Position numbers and translations under genes: made by a program. A DNA stretch of 64,000 bases from a bacterium (GTDB lineage Bacteria; Myxococcota_A; Bradymonadia; UBA7976; UBA1532): the NCBI GenBank assembly GCA_030427205.1, contig JAUHXC010000049.1, forward strand, positions 1 through 64,000. Direction: 5' to 3'. The first letter of the stretch is position 1. Each line of letters begins with the position of its first letter. Under the pieces are notes generated by a model. That model did not search any database. It was not told the origin of the DNA and saw only the letters and a list, made by a program, of their open reading frames with translations. Shown here one piece after another: positions 8,651-19,488 of the stretch.

Positions 8651-8805
8651 GCGGGTCGGATGAGCCGGTCGGCCGGGCCGCACGGCTCGGCCAGTCGGCT
8701 CAGCGACGACCGCATGACTTCCGCGTGACATCGAGGTGGCGCGCCGCGCTATCCTGAGCCGAGGCGCGCTCGCGGAGAGGCGTCGAGGCGGTGGGGGTCG
8801 ACGCG

Positions 8806-11800
8806 ATGATCGGTTGGGGGACCCACGGGCGCGTCTGGGCGACGGCGTGGCTGCTCGTGGCGATCGGGGTGGCCGGCTGCGACGATCCGTCGACATCGAG
8901 CGGCGCGGCGGTCGACGCGCCGCCGGCCGACATGCGGTCCGCGGACGCATCACCGCCGCGGGACGCCATGCCCGGCCGGGCGGCGGACGGGGGTCGCGAT
9001 GGCATTCGAGATGGCATGTTCGATGGCATGCTCGATGGCACCATCGATGGCATGCCAGACAACACACCGGATGGCATGCAGAATGGCATGCCCGACAGCC
9101 ACCCCGATGGCATGCCACATGACATACCCATACCTTCTTTGGATGGCATGCCGTCAACCGACGCCGCGGCGCCAGACGCGGTGCCCGACGGCGGCCCACC
9201 CTGTGAGGCGCCGGCGGTCTGGTCCCGCGGGCGCTCGCGGGCGGGCGGGGTCGTGGTCTTCGCCGAGCTGCTGCTCGACTCACCGGGGCAGCCCGACGCC
9301 GAGTGGATCGAGCTCTACAACGCGTCGAGCCTGCCGGTGGACCTGGCGGGCTGGCGCCTCGACGGCGCGGTGCGCTTCACCTTCCCGCCCGAGGCGCGCA
9401 TGCCGCCGGGCGCCCGCTGGCTGGTGGCCCGCGCCCCGGCGCTGCTGGCCGATCTGCCGGCGACCGTCTTCGGGCCCTACGCCGGGCGCCTCGACGCCGA
9501 TGGCGAGCGGCTCGAGCTGTACGACCGCGGCGGCCGCCGCATGGACACCGTGCGCTGGACGGCCGGCGACCCGTGGCCGGTGCCCGCCGACGGCCGCAGC
9601 CTGACCAAACGCGATCCGGTCGCCGAGAGTGATCTGGCCGAGCACTGGTCGCTGGGCGCGCCGGGCGGGACGCCGGGCGTGGCCGAGCCGGACGCAGACG
9701 ACAGGCGGCCGGCGCGGGAGGTGCTGGTGCCGGCGGATCACGCGTGGCGCTTCGTCGCGGCCGATCCGGGCGCCGGTTGGCAGGCGGCCGACTTCGACGA
9801 CGACGGCTGGACCGCGGGCGCGACGCCGCTGTTCGTGGGTGATCCGCCGCCGGCCGCGGGCACGGCGCGCTTCAGCGCCGACAATCACTTCGCGCTGTAC
9901 GTGGGCGGCGCGGGCGGCGAAGCGCTGCGGCTGCTGGGCCGCGACGCCGAGGGGGACTGGCAGAGCGCCGAGGACTTTCCGTTCGTGGCGTCTGCCGGCG
10001 AGCATCTGTACGTCGCCGCGTGGGAGGCGCCGGGCGACAGCGGCAGCCCGCAGATGGTGGTCGGCGAGTACGCGATCGACGGCCGACCGGACCGGGGGAC
10101 CTCGATCGAGCGCTTCGAGGCCGTGCTGGGGCCCGCGGGCGCCAACCCGGGCGGCGGGCTGGCGTCGGTGGCGCCGGCGCCGGCCGATCTGCTGCCGCTG
10201 ATCGCCGACGGCGAATGGGCGGCGCCCACGGCGCAGCGGGCGCTGAGCGAGGCCCCGTGGAACCGGGCGCTGGACGGGGCCTTCGCGGTCGATGCGGCCT
10301 ACGTCTGGCTCGATACGTTCGACCCCGACTCGATCACCAACCAGAGCGAGACCTTCGCGCTCTTGCGCACCCGCGCGCCGCTGCTGGGGCCGGCCGGGCT
10401 CACGGCGCTGGACGCGGTGCACCCGGCGCTCTGGCTGCGCGCGACGTTCGACGCGGGCGATCCGGCGGAGGTCCGGCTGCTGCTCGACCTGCTCGCCGAC
10501 GACGGGGCCGTGGTCTGGCTCAACGGGCAGGAGGTGCACCGCCAGAACGTGGCGCCGGGGCCGGTGAACGGGGCGACGCGGGCGGCGGCGGCGATCGATC
10601 CGCCGGGGCCGACGACGGTGGAGCTGGCGACCGACGCGCTCGTCGCAGGGCCGAACGTGCTCGCGGTGCTGCTGGTGCAAGCCGCGGACGATCCGCGGCC
10701 CGATCTGCGCTTCGCCGCCGAGCTGCGCGCGGAGCGGCCGCCGCCGCTGCCCCTCGCCGGCCCGCCCGCCGAGCCCGGCGCGGTGGTCATCTCGGAGATC
10801 ATGTACCACCCGCCCGCGCCGCTCGATGTGGCGGCGCCCGCGCCCGCGGAGTGGATCGAGCTGCACAATCGCAGCCCCGGGCCGGTGGATCTGACCGACT
10901 GGGCCCTGGTCGACGGGGTGGGGTTCGGGTTTCCGCCGGGCACGTCGATTCCGCCGGGGGGCGCGCTGGTCGTCGCCGACGACCCCGCTGCGTTCGCCCG
11001 CGATTGGCCCGCGGTGCCGGTATTGGGGCCCTGGCGCGGCGGCCTGTCGAATCGCGGCGAGCGGCTGCGGCTGCTCGACGGCTGCGGGGCGGTGGTCGAC
11101 GACCTGCGGTTCTTCGACGGGGGTCGCTGGCCGGGTGAGCCCGACGGCTCCGGGCCGAGCCTCGCGCTGCGCGACGTCGACGCCGACAACGGCAGCCCGG
11201 ACGCGTGGTCGACGAGCGGCGAGGCCGGCCCGTGGCAGGTGATCGAGTACCGCGGCGAGGCCCGCCCGAGCGCGGTCGGGCCGGACGATCAGTGGCACGA
11301 GTTCATCGTCGGCCTGCTCGACGGCGGCGCGGTGCTGCTCGACGACATCCAGGTCGTCGAAGACCCCGACGGCGCGGCGCGGCTGCTCGTCGACGAGGAC
11401 TTCGAGGCCGGCCTCGATCGCTGGCGGGCCCTGGGCACCCATGGGGCGGTCGAGCAGGTGCCCGATCTGGATGATCCGACGAATACCGTGCTGTGGCTGC
11501 GGGCGAGCGGCGCCGCCGAGCACATGCACAACCACCTGGAGACGACGCTGCTCGACGGGGCGCAGGTGCAGGACGGGCTGACCTATGGCATCCGGTTGCG
11601 GGCGCGCTGGCTCGCCGGCTCGAATCAGCTCAATACGCGGCTGTACTTCAACCGGCTGCCGCGCACGACCCGGCTGACGCGGCCGGCGCGCTTCGGTACG
11701 CCGGGGCAGCCCAATGGCTTCGCAGATGCCCTGGGCCCGACCTTCGTCGACGCGGGGCATGCGCCGGCGGTGCCCGCGGCCGGCGAGCCGGTGCGGGTCG

Positions 11801-13446
11801 CGGCGGTGGCGCACGATCCCGACGGGGTCGAGCGGCTCACGTTGTGGTGGGCCCTCGACGGCGCGCCCTTCGCCGCGGTGGAGATGACGCCGGTGGGTGC
11901 CGGGCGCTTCGAGGGCCATGTGCCCGGTCAGCCGGCCGGCGCGCTGATCCACGTCTTCGTCGAGGCGGTCGACGGCGGCGGCGCGGTGGGGCTGTGGCCG
12001 GCCGGTGGTCCGGCGGGGCGGGCGCTGGTGCGGGTGCAGGACGGCGCGGCGGCCGGCGCCGCGGCGGGGCTGACCACGCTGCGGGTCCTGATGACGGCGG
12101 AGGACGTCGAGCGCCTGCACCGGCCGACCGAGCTGATGAGCAATCACCGCCAGACCGCGACGGTGGTCGTCGACGAGTCGACGGTGCTCTACGGGGTCGG
12201 CGTACGGGCCAAAGGCAGCCAGCGCGGGCGGCCGACGGACGCCCGCTTCGGCCTGTCGCTGAAGTTCGACCCGGCGCGGCCGCTGCGCGGGGTCTACCCG
12301 TCGGTCTCGCTCGATCGCTCGGAGGGCACGCGCTTCGGCCAGCGGGAGCTCTTGGTGGACGCCTTCTCGGTGGCGGCCGATCTGCCGTCGGCCGAATACA
12401 ACGACCCGGGCTACCTCATCGCGCCGCGGCCGGCCCATACCGGCCCGGTGGCGTTGCAGCTGGCCCGCTTCGGCAACCTGCTGCTCGACAACCGCTTCGA
12501 GTCGGGCGGCGACGGCATGCTCTTCGAGTACGAGCTGGTGTACTTCCCCACGACGACCGACGACGGTACGCCCACCGGCCGCAAGCGGCCGCAGCCGGAT
12601 CGGGTGGTCGGCACGCCGCTGCGCGACCTGGGCGAAGACCCCGAGCAGTACCGCCATGTCTTCCAGGTGAAGAACAACCGCGAGCGGGACGACTTCGGCG
12701 GCGTCATCCCCTTCGCGCAGGTGTTCGGCCTGCCCGACGCCGAGTTCGACGGGGCGGTCGGCGCGGTGATCGACGTCGACCAGTGGCTGCAGGCGTTCGC
12801 GTTCTCGACCCTGGTCGGCGCGGTGGATCACTACGCCGCCGGGGCCCAGCACAACGTGCAGTTCTACGTGCGCCCGGCGGACGGGCGGGTGCTGTTCTTC
12901 CCGCACGATCTGGACTTCTTCCGCGGCGACCCGCGGGGGGCGGTGGTGGCCAATCGCGACCTGCGCCGGCTCATTCGCGATCCCGCCCGGCGCCGGGCGT
13001 TCTATCGCCATCTGCAGCGCATGATCGCGACGGTCTACAACGGCGACCACCTGGCGCCGTGGGCCGACCGCCTCGGCGAGCTGCTGCCGCGGCAGGACTT
13101 CACCGGTCACCTGCGGTTCGTCGCCGAGCGGGCGCGCTATGTGCTCGAGGAGGCGCCGGACGGGGTGAACGGCGCCGTGCCGCCGGTGCCCTTCGCGGTC
13201 GAGTCACCGCTGCCCGGCGCCGCGGTGCCCGCCGGTGAGCTGGTCGTCGATGGCAGCGCCTGGCTGGACGTGCGCACGATCTGGGTGGTGGGCGCGCCGT
13301 CGACGCTGGCGTGGATCGATGCGTCCCGCTGGCGGTTGACGGTGCAGGTCGAGCCGGGGGATGGCCCGCTGCGCATCGAGGCGATCGCCGATGATGGGGC
13401 GCGGGTGGGGTCGGTGGAGCTGCCGCTGCGGGTGATGGCGCCCTGA
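8806..13446 (+). CDS. Large CotH-family lipoprotein with lamin-tail domains
   Basis: An exported protein of about 1546 residues. An ATG at 8806 gives a lipobox signal peptide (WLLVAIGVAGC, Cys about 25); a GTG at 8791 is an alternative. Then comes a low-complexity Asp-Gly-Met linker (about 65-115), a lamin-tail domain (GGVVVFAELLLDSPGQPDAEWIEL, about 145-270), beta-rich regions including DDGAVVWLNGQEVHRQNVAPG, a second lamin-tail domain (VVISEIMYHPP...AEWIELHNRS, about 660-810), another beta region, and a CotH-type kinase-like domain (about 1080-1440: LRVLMTAEDVERLH, GVGVRAKGSQR, VFQVKNN, FFPHDLDFF). Known: CotH proteins can be atypical secreted kinases, and lamin-tail/CotH fusions are surface proteins. 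Surface attachment and any kinase activity here are inferred. Confidence 0.88.
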   Translation: MIGWGTHGRVWATAWLLVAIGVAGCDDPSTSSGAAVDAPPADMRSADASPPRDAMPGRAADGGRDGIRDGMFDGMLDGTIDGMPDNTPDGMQNGMPDSHPDGMPHDIPIPSLDGMPSTDAAAPDAVPDGGPPCEAPAVWSRGRSRAGGVVVFAELLLDSPGQPDAEWIELYNASSLPVDLAGWRLDGAVRFTFPPEARMPPGARWLVARAPALLADLPATVFGPYAGRLDADGERLELYDRGGRRMDTVRWTAGDPWPVPADGRSLTKRDPVAESDLAEHWSLGAPGGTPGVAEPDADDRRPAREVLVPADHAWRFVAADPGAGWQAADFDDDGWTAGATPLFVGDPPPAAGTARFSADNHFALYVGGAGGEALRLLGRDAEGDWQSAEDFPFVASAGEHLYVAAWEAPGDSGSPQMVVGEYAIDGRPDRGTSIERFEAVLGPAGANPGGGLASVAPAPADLLPLIADGEWAAPTAQRALSEAPWNRALDGAFAVDAAYVWLDTFDPDSITNQSETFALLRTRAPLLGPAGLTALDAVHPALWLRATFDAGDPAEVRLLLDLLADDGAVVWLNGQEVHRQNVAPGPVNGATRAAAAIDPPGPTTVELATDALVAGPNVLAVLLVQAADDPRPDLRFAAELRAERPPPLPLAGPPAEPGAVVISEIMYHPPAPLDVAAPAPAEWIELHNRSPGPVDLTDWALVDGVGFGFPPGTSIPPGGALVVADDPAAFARDWPAVPVLGPWRGGLSNRGERLRLLDGCGAVVDDLRFFDGGRWPGEPDGSGPSLALRDVDADNGSPDAWSTSGEAGPWQVIEYRGEARPSAVGPDDQWHEFIVGLLDGGAVLLDDIQVVEDPDGAARLLVDEDFEAGLDRWRALGTHGAVEQVPDLDDPTNTVLWLRASGAAEHMHNHLETTLLDGAQVQDGLTYGIRLRARWLAGSNQLNTRLYFNRLPRTTRLTRPARFGTPGQPNGFADALGPTFVDAGHAPAVPAAGEPVRVAAVAHDPDGVERLTLWWALDGAPFAAVEMTPVGAGRFEGHVPGQPAGALIHVFVEAVDGGGAVGLWPAGGPAGRALVRVQDGAAAGAAAGLTTLRVLMTAEDVERLHRPTELMSNHRQTATVVVDESTVLYGVGVRAKGSQRGRPTDARFGLSLKFDPARPLRGVYPSVSLDRSEGTRFGQRELLVDAFSVAADLPSAEYNDPGYLIAPRPAHTGPVALQLARFGNLLLDNRFESGGDGMLFEYELVYFPTTTDDGTPTGRKRPQPDRVVGTPLRDLGEDPEQYRHVFQVKNNRERDDFGGVIPFAQVFGLPDAEFDGAVGAVIDVDQWLQAFAFSTLVGAVDHYAAGAQHNVQFYVRPADGRVLFFPHDLDFFRGDPRGAVVANRDLRRLIRDPARRRAFYRHLQRMIATVYNGDHLAPWADRLGELLPRQDFTGHLRFVAERARYVLEEAPDGVNGAVPPVPFAVESPLPGAAVPAGELVVDGSAWLDVRTIWVVGAPSTLAWIDASRWRLTVQVEPGDGPLRIEAIADDGARVGSVELPLRVMAP
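8998..9152 (+). repeat. GATGGCATG-type low-complexity repeat encoding an Asp-Gly-Met linker
   Basis: Irregular copies of GATGGCATG and close variants inside the CotH lipoprotein gene. It encodes DGMxDGM units just after the lipobox. Its base composition is lower in GC than its surroundings. Every forward frame and at least one reverse frame is open through it. Confidence 0.85.
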
Positions 13447-13461
13447 GGCGGCGGGCCGGTC

Positions 13462-13701
13462 TCAGCGGTAGACGAGCACGCCGTCGTCGGCCTGGCTCGC
13501 GCTCATGTCGGGCCGCTCGTCGTCGTCGTACTTGCGGCCCTTGATCGCGCAGGCGCCCTGCTGGCCGGCGTCGAGGCAGAGGCACTCGCCGCCGATGCCG
13601 CCGCAGGACCCCTTGAGCGCCTTGCCGCGGAAGATCACGCCGACGGCCATGGCGAGCATCAACATGCCCATGAAGGCGATGGTTGCGATGACGGTGCTCA
13701 T
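13462..13701 (-). CDS. nqrM: Na+-NQR maturation protein NqrM
   Basis: A small protein of 79 residues from ATG 13701, with GGAGG upstream at good spacing. Seen: one N-terminal membrane helix (VIATIAFMGMLMLAMAVGVIF), then KALKGSCGGIGGECLCLDAG with a fourth Cys (GAC) shortly after. Known: NqrM (DUF539) has one helix and four conserved Cys and is needed to assemble the Fe site between NqrD and NqrE. It is the last gene of the nqrABCDEF-apbE-nqrM run, 81 bases after apbE. Position, helix and Cys pattern agree. Confidence 0.9.
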   Translation of the reverse strand: MSTVIATIAFMGMLMLAMAVGVIFRGKALKGSCGGIGGECLCLDAGQQGACAIKGRKYDDDERPDMSASQADDGVLVYR

Positions 13702-13782
13702 GCTGACCTCCAGTCTGCGCGCCTCGACGGCTGGCCGCTCAATATAGCAGGACGGCCCTCCGACCAACGCTTGCTGTAGCGC

Positions 13783-14886
13783 CTACTGCGCCGTATTGGA
13801 TGCCGGCGCCTCGGCGGCGGTCGCCTGCCGGATCGCTTCGAACTCGGCGGTGACCTTCTCGGTGTGGCGCCCGTCGGCCCCGCGCACGATGAACAGGGCC
13901 GGCAGCTTCCGCTCGACGGCGAGCGCGAAGCCCGCCTCGGGCCCGAGCACGTTGAGCGCGGTGGCGAGGCCGTCGGCGGTGGCGCAGCTCGAGTGGATGA
14001 CGCTGACCGACGCCAGCCGGTGCTCGATGGGCTGGCCGGTGCGCGGGTCGATGGTATGCGAGACCCGCTTGCCGTCCTTCTCGTAGAAGTTGCGGTAGTC
14101 GCCGCTGGTGGCCAGCGAGGCGTCGTCGAGCGCGACGACCTCCATCAGCGCCCGCGCGTCGGGGTCGGGCTTCTCGATGCCGACCCGCCAGTGCCGGCCG
14201 GCGTGGTTGAGCCCCCGGGCCCGCAGCTCGCCGCCGATCTCGATGAGGTACTCGGCGTAGCCCAGGCCCTCGAGGGTCTCGGCGATCCGGTCGACGCCGT
14301 GGCCCTTGGCGATGGCCGAGAGGTCGACATAGACGTCGGAGCGGGCCTTGGCGACGACGCCCTCAGCGAGCAGGATCTTATCGAGGCCGACCCGCTCGCG
14401 CAGGGCGGCGGTGGTCGCCGCGTCGGGCGGCGTCTGCTGGCCTTCGGGGCCGAAGCCCCACGCGTTGACCAGCGGGCCCACGGTGACGTCGAAGGCGCCG
14501 CCGCTGAGTCGGCCGATCCGCAGGGCCTCGCGCAAGACGGCGTGCAGCTGCGCCGAGACCGGCTGCGCGTCGGTGCTGGTCGAAGCGTTGAGCTTCGAGA
14601 GCTCGGAGTCGTCCTGGTAGGTCGACATCTCGCCGTTGACCGCCTTGAGCGTGGCCTCGATGTCGCGCTGGATCGCCTTCTGGGCGTCGGGCTCGATCGG
14701 GCCGGTGACCACCTTCACCGCGTAGGTCGTGCCCATGGTGAGGCCGTTGATCTCGGTGATCGCCCGCGGGTCGTCGGTGGACGGGCGGCGCACGAAGACC
14801 GCCACGAACAGCCCGAGCACGAACAGACCGGGCAAGATCCAACGGCGCAGCACGGAGGGGGCGTCGGTGGGCGGTGGGGCAGACAT
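13783..14886 (-). CDS. apbE: FAD:protein FMN transferase ApbE
   Basis: A 367-residue enzyme from ATG 14886. Seen: an N-terminal membrane anchor (WILPGLFVLGLFVAVFV), then ApbE features: EINGLTMGTTYAVKVV, LSAIAKGHGVDRI, the GGELRARG flavin-binding segment, ATSGDYRNF and SHTIDPRTGQPI with the metal-binding Asp/Thr region. It transfers FMN from FAD to Thr of SGAT-type motifs, here the ones in NqrB and NqrC of the same operon, on the periplasmic side. It lies 90 bases downstream of nqrF. The true-family assignment is secure. Confidence 0.96.
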   Translation of the reverse strand: MSAPPPTDAPSVLRRWILPGLFVLGLFVAVFVRRPSTDDPRAITEINGLTMGTTYAVKVVTGPIEPDAQKAIQRDIEATLKAVNGEMSTYQDDSELSKLNASTSTDAQPVSAQLHAVLREALRIGRLSGGAFDVTVGPLVNAWGFGPEGQQTPPDAATTAALRERVGLDKILLAEGVVAKARSDVYVDLSAIAKGHGVDRIAETLEGLGYAEYLIEIGGELRARGLNHAGRHWRVGIEKPDPDARALMEVVALDDASLATSGDYRNFYEKDGKRVSHTIDPRTGQPIEHRLASVSVIHSSCATADGLATALNVLGPEAGFALAVERKLPALFIVRGADGRHTEKVTAEFEAIRQATAAEAPASNTAQ

Positions 14887-14976
14887 GGCGCCTCGCTCGA
14901 GCGGGGGGTCGGCCGGAAGGAGAGAACGCAGGGGATGGGGGCCGCGGCCGCGCAGGGCCACGCCCGTCGGCTGCCG

Positions 14977-16203
14977 TCAGCCGCCGAAGTCGTCGAGCGC
15001 GATGTTCTCCGGCTCGACGCCGAGGTCGGTGAGCATGTTGATCACCGCGGTGTTCATCATCGGGGGGCCGCAGAGGTAGTACTCGACGTCCTCCGGCGAG
15101 GGGTGCTTCGAGAGGTACCGGTCGAGGGTGACCTGGTGGATGAAGCCGGTCGGGCCGTCCCAGTTGTCCTCGGGCAGCGGGTCCGACAGCGCCAGGGTCC
15201 ACTCGAAGTTGTCGAACGCCTCTTCGATCTCGTCGAACTGCTCGGTGTAGAACGCCTCGCGCAGCGAACGCGCGCCGTACCAGAAGGTCACCTTGCGGTC
15301 GGTCTTGATGCGCTTGAACTGGTCGAAGATGTGCGAGCGCATCGGCGCCATGCCAGCGCCACCGCCGATGAAGACCATCTCGTTGTCGGTCTCCTTGGCG
15401 AAGAACTCGCCGAAGGGGCCCGAGATGGTGGCTTCGTCGCCCGGCTTGAGGCCGAAGATGAACGACGACATGATGCCCGGCGGCACGTCGGGCATGCGCG
15501 GCGGGGGCGAGGCGATGCGCACGTTGAGCATGATCATCCCGTACTCTTCGGGATAATTCGCCATCGAGTACGCCCGGGTGACCGTCTCGTCGACCACCGA
15601 CACGTACTGCCACATGTCGTACTTGTCCCAGTCGCCGCGGTACTCCTCTTCGATGATGAAGTCCTTGTAGTGCACCGTGTGCGGCGGGCACTCGATCTGG
15701 ATGTAGCCGCCGGCGCGGAAGGGCACGCTCTCGCCCTCGGGCAGATCGAGGATGAGCTCCTTGATGAAGGTGGCCACGTTGTGGTTCGAGCGCACCTTGC
15801 ACTGCCACTTGCGCACGCTGAAGATCTCGGGTTCGACCTCGATCTCCATGTCTTCCTTGACCTTCACCTGGCACGACAGCCGGCAGCCCTCGCGGGCCTC
15901 ACCGCGGCTGATGAACCCCTTCTCGGTGGGCAGCATGGCGCCACCGCCGGAGTGCACGTGCACCTTGCACACGCCGCAGGTGCCCTGCCCGCCGCAGGCG
16001 GACGGGATGAAGATCTTCTGGGCGGCGAGGGTATTGAGCAGGCTCGAACCCGCCGCGGCCTTGATCGGCTTGTCGCCCTCGCCGTTGACGACGATGTTGA
16101 CCTCGCCGGACGCGACGAGCTTCTTGCGAGCGGCCATCAGGACCACGACGAGGCTGATGACCACGACGAGGAAGACGGCGACGCCTGCGATGACGGTTTC
16201 CAT
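14977..16203 (-). CDS. nqrF: Na+-translocating NADH:quinone reductase subunit F
   Basis: The NADH-oxidising subunit, 408 residues, normal length. Seen: one N-terminal membrane helix (about 4-24), a plant-type 2Fe-2S ferredoxin domain with Cys 70, 76, 79 and 111 (CGGQGTCGVC and LSC), an FAD domain with the RAYSMAN motif (about 212), and a C-terminal NADH-binding part (FIGGGAGMAPMRSH, YLCGPPMM). Electrons pass from NADH through FAD and 2Fe-2S into the membrane subunits. It ends the core nqrA-F series; apbE follows. Confidence 0.98.
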   Translation of the reverse strand: METVIAGVAVFLVVVISLVVVLMAARKKLVASGEVNIVVNGEGDKPIKAAAGSSLLNTLAAQKIFIPSACGGQGTCGVCKVHVHSGGGAMLPTEKGFISRGEAREGCRLSCQVKVKEDMEIEVEPEIFSVRKWQCKVRSNHNVATFIKELILDLPEGESVPFRAGGYIQIECPPHTVHYKDFIIEEEYRGDWDKYDMWQYVSVVDETVTRAYSMANYPEEYGMIMLNVRIASPPPRMPDVPPGIMSSFIFGLKPGDEATISGPFGEFFAKETDNEMVFIGGGAGMAPMRSHIFDQFKRIKTDRKVTFWYGARSLREAFYTEQFDEIEEAFDNFEWTLALSDPLPEDNWDGPTGFIHQVTLDRYLSKHPSPEDVEYYLCGPPMMNTAVINMLTDLGVEPENIALDDFGG

Positions 16204-16220
16204 TGGTCAGTCCTCCGGAG

Positions 16221-16829
16221 TCAGAGCTGGATGCCGGCGAAGGCCATGAAGCCGATCGCCATCAGCCCGGTGACGATGAAGGTGATGCCCAGCCCGCGCA
16301 GCGAGGGCGGCACGTTGCTGTAGCGCATCTTCTCGCGGATGGCCGCCAGCGCGATGACCGCCAGCGCCCAGCCGATGCCGGAGCCGATGCCGAACACCGT
16401 GCTCTCGGCGAAGCTGTAGTCTCGCTCGACCATGAACAGCGATGCGCCGAGGATGGCGCAGTTCACCGCGATGAGCGGCAGGAAGACGCCCAGCGCCGAG
16501 TAGAGCGCGGGGGCGTACTTGTCGAGCACCATCTCGACGACCTGCACGCTGGCGGCGATGCTGCCGATGAGCGCGAGGAAGTTGAGGAACGACAGGTCCA
16601 TGTCGGGCATACCGGCCCAGGCCAGCGCGCCCTCACGGAGCAGGTAGTTGTAGATCAGGTTGTTGAGCGGCACGGTGACGGCGAGCACGAATGTGACCGC
16701 CGCGCCGAGGCCGACGGCGGTCTCGACCTTCTTCGAAACCGCCAGGAACGAGCACATGCCCAGGAAATAGGCCAGGGCCATGTTCTCGACGAAGATCGCC
16801 TTGGTGGCGAGGCTGAGAAGCTCTTCCAT
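16221..16829 (-). CDS. nqrE: Na+-NQR subunit E
   Basis: An integral membrane subunit of 202 residues with about six helices, homologous to NqrD and to RnfA. Seen: opening MEELLSLATKAIFVENMALAYFLGMCSF, containing the Cys that helps bind the intramembrane Fe, and a later NCAILGASLF segment with a second Cys. Known: NqrD and NqrE form an inverted pair holding a Fe or 2Fe-2S centre in the membrane. It is separated from nqrF by 17 bases and from nqrD by 16. Confidence 0.97.
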   Translation of the reverse strand: MEELLSLATKAIFVENMALAYFLGMCSFLAVSKKVETAVGLGAAVTFVLAVTVPLNNLIYNYLLREGALAWAGMPDMDLSFLNFLALIGSIAASVQVVEMVLDKYAPALYSALGVFLPLIAVNCAILGASLFMVERDYSFAESTVFGIGSGIGWALAVIALAAIREKMRYSNVPPSLRGLGITFIVTGLMAIGFMAFAGIQL

Positions 16830-16845
16830 TGTCGTGTCCCCCCGC

Positions 16846-17466
16846 CTACTCGGCTTCGACCTGATCGGGCTTCCAGGCCCGGTTGATCCAGATGAAGACC
16901 CCGATGAGGAAGAACGCGCCGGGCGCGAGCACCATCAGGCCGTTGGGCACGTACCACCCGCCCTCGTTGACCGAGGCGAGCACGGGCATGCCGAAGAGCT
17001 TGCCGCTGCCGAAGAGCTCGCGGAAGAAGCCGACGAAGAGCAGCACGATGCTGTAGCCGAAGCCGTTGCCGAGCCCGTCGTAGAAGCTCATCTTCGGCCC
17101 GTTCTGCATCGCGAAGGCCTCTGCGCGGCCCATGACGATGCAGTTGGTGATGATGAGCCCGACGAACACCGACAGCTGCTTGCTGATGTCGAACAGGTAC
17201 GCCTTGAGCACCTGGTCGGTGATGATCACCAGCGACGCGATGATCGTCAGCTGCACGATGATGCGAATGCTGGGCGGGATGTGGTTCCGCAGGAGACTGA
17301 CGGAGACGTTGCTGCCCACCATGACCGCGATCACCGCCAGCGACATGACCACCGACGTCTCGAGCTTGGTGGTCACCGCGAGCGCCGAGCAGATGCCGAG
17401 CACCTGCAGCGAGATCGGGTTGTTGTTGAACAGCGGGTCAAGCATGACCTCGCGCGACTTGCTCAC
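16846..17466 (-). CDS. nqrD: Na+-NQR subunit D
   Basis: An integral membrane subunit of 206 residues with about six helices. Seen: typical start (LLDPLFNNNPISLQVLGICSALAVT), an internal LIITNCIVMGRAEAFAMQN segment with the second conserved Cys, and a long C-terminal helix pair. It pairs with NqrE around the membrane Fe site. The start overlaps the 3' end of nqrC by 4 bases, indicating translational coupling. Confidence 0.97.
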   Translation of the reverse strand: MSKSREVMLDPLFNNNPISLQVLGICSALAVTTKLETSVVMSLAVIAVMVGSNVSVSLLRNHIPPSIRIIVQLTIIASLVIITDQVLKAYLFDISKQLSVFVGLIITNCIVMGRAEAFAMQNGPKMSFYDGLGNGFGYSIVLLFVGFFRELFGSGKLFGMPVLASVNEGGWYVPNGLMVLAPGAFFLIGVFIWINRAWKPDQVEAE

Positions 17467-18246
17467 GATGCCCCTCCCTTGCGGAAGTTCTCGATGAACG
17501 GCTTGAAGCCCTTCTCGCCCATCCAGAACTGAAGAAGGTATCCCACGCCCCGAGCGGTGATCGTGGCCCCGGACAGCCCGTCGACCTCGTAGGGCGCGAC
17601 GTCCGGCGGGCCGGCCTGGCCCTTGATGACCATGATCTCGGGCTCACCGTCGGCGCCGTAGATCTTGCGGCCGGGCCACAGGCTCTTCCACAGCGGGTTG
17701 TCGATCTCGCCGCCGAGCCCCGGCGTCTCGCCGTGCTCGTAGAAGGTCAGCCCCTTGACGGTGTTGCCGTCGTCGGCGAGCGCGACGTAACCGTACATGG
17801 TCGACCACAGCCCCTTGCCGTGCACCGGCAGGATGATCGCGCTGACCGACTCGCCGCGCATGACCTCGTAGACCTCGGCCACCGGCGGGATCTCCGGCAC
17901 GCCGGCCGGGTTCTTCTCGACGTCGACCCCGTTCTCGCTGAGGTACTTGCGCGGGTCGAAGTTGCCGGGGTCGATGCCCCGCTCCTTCAGCTGCGCGTCG
18001 TCGAGGCGCGCCCCCGTCTCCAGGTCGATGAACTGCGACCGGATGTTGGCCTCGAACAGCGCCTGGATCTCGGCGGCGGGCTTCTTGGCCCCCTCGTCGA
18101 GCAGCCCGGCGACCTGCAGGACCTTCTCCTTGCGGTCGAGGACCTTGTTGAGCTCCTGCTGCGGCTTGAGCGCCACGGCGAGCCCCGCCACGCAGATCGC
18201 GCAGACCAGGCAGAGCGCGGCGGCGAAGCCGATGATGTACTTGCTG

Positions 18247-18257
<11 letters not shown>
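17463..18257 (-). CDS. nqrC: Na+-NQR subunit C (covalent FMN)
   Basis: A flavoprotein subunit of 264 residues. Seen: an N-terminal membrane helix (IIGFAAALCLVCAICVAGLA), a periplasmic domain, and the flavinylation motif in DGLSGATITARGV (about residue 231), where FMN joins Thr by a phosphoester. The operon's apbE is the expected transferase. Both ends overlap neighbours: 4 bases with nqrD downstream and 11 bases with nqrB upstream. Confidence 0.97.

Positions 18258-19487
<1,230 letters not shown>

Positions 19488-19488
<1 letters not shown>

Noticed and set aside
9280..13110. 1276-residue open frame antisense to the CotH lipoprotein gene
   Set aside because: It is Arg/Pro/Gly-rich without any domain and mirrors the GC-rich codon pattern of the real gene on the plus strand, which has a signal peptide and clear domains.
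16780..17532. Plus-strand frames antisense to nqrD-nqrF
   Set aside because: They are acidic and His-rich shadows of the well identified NQR subunit genes.
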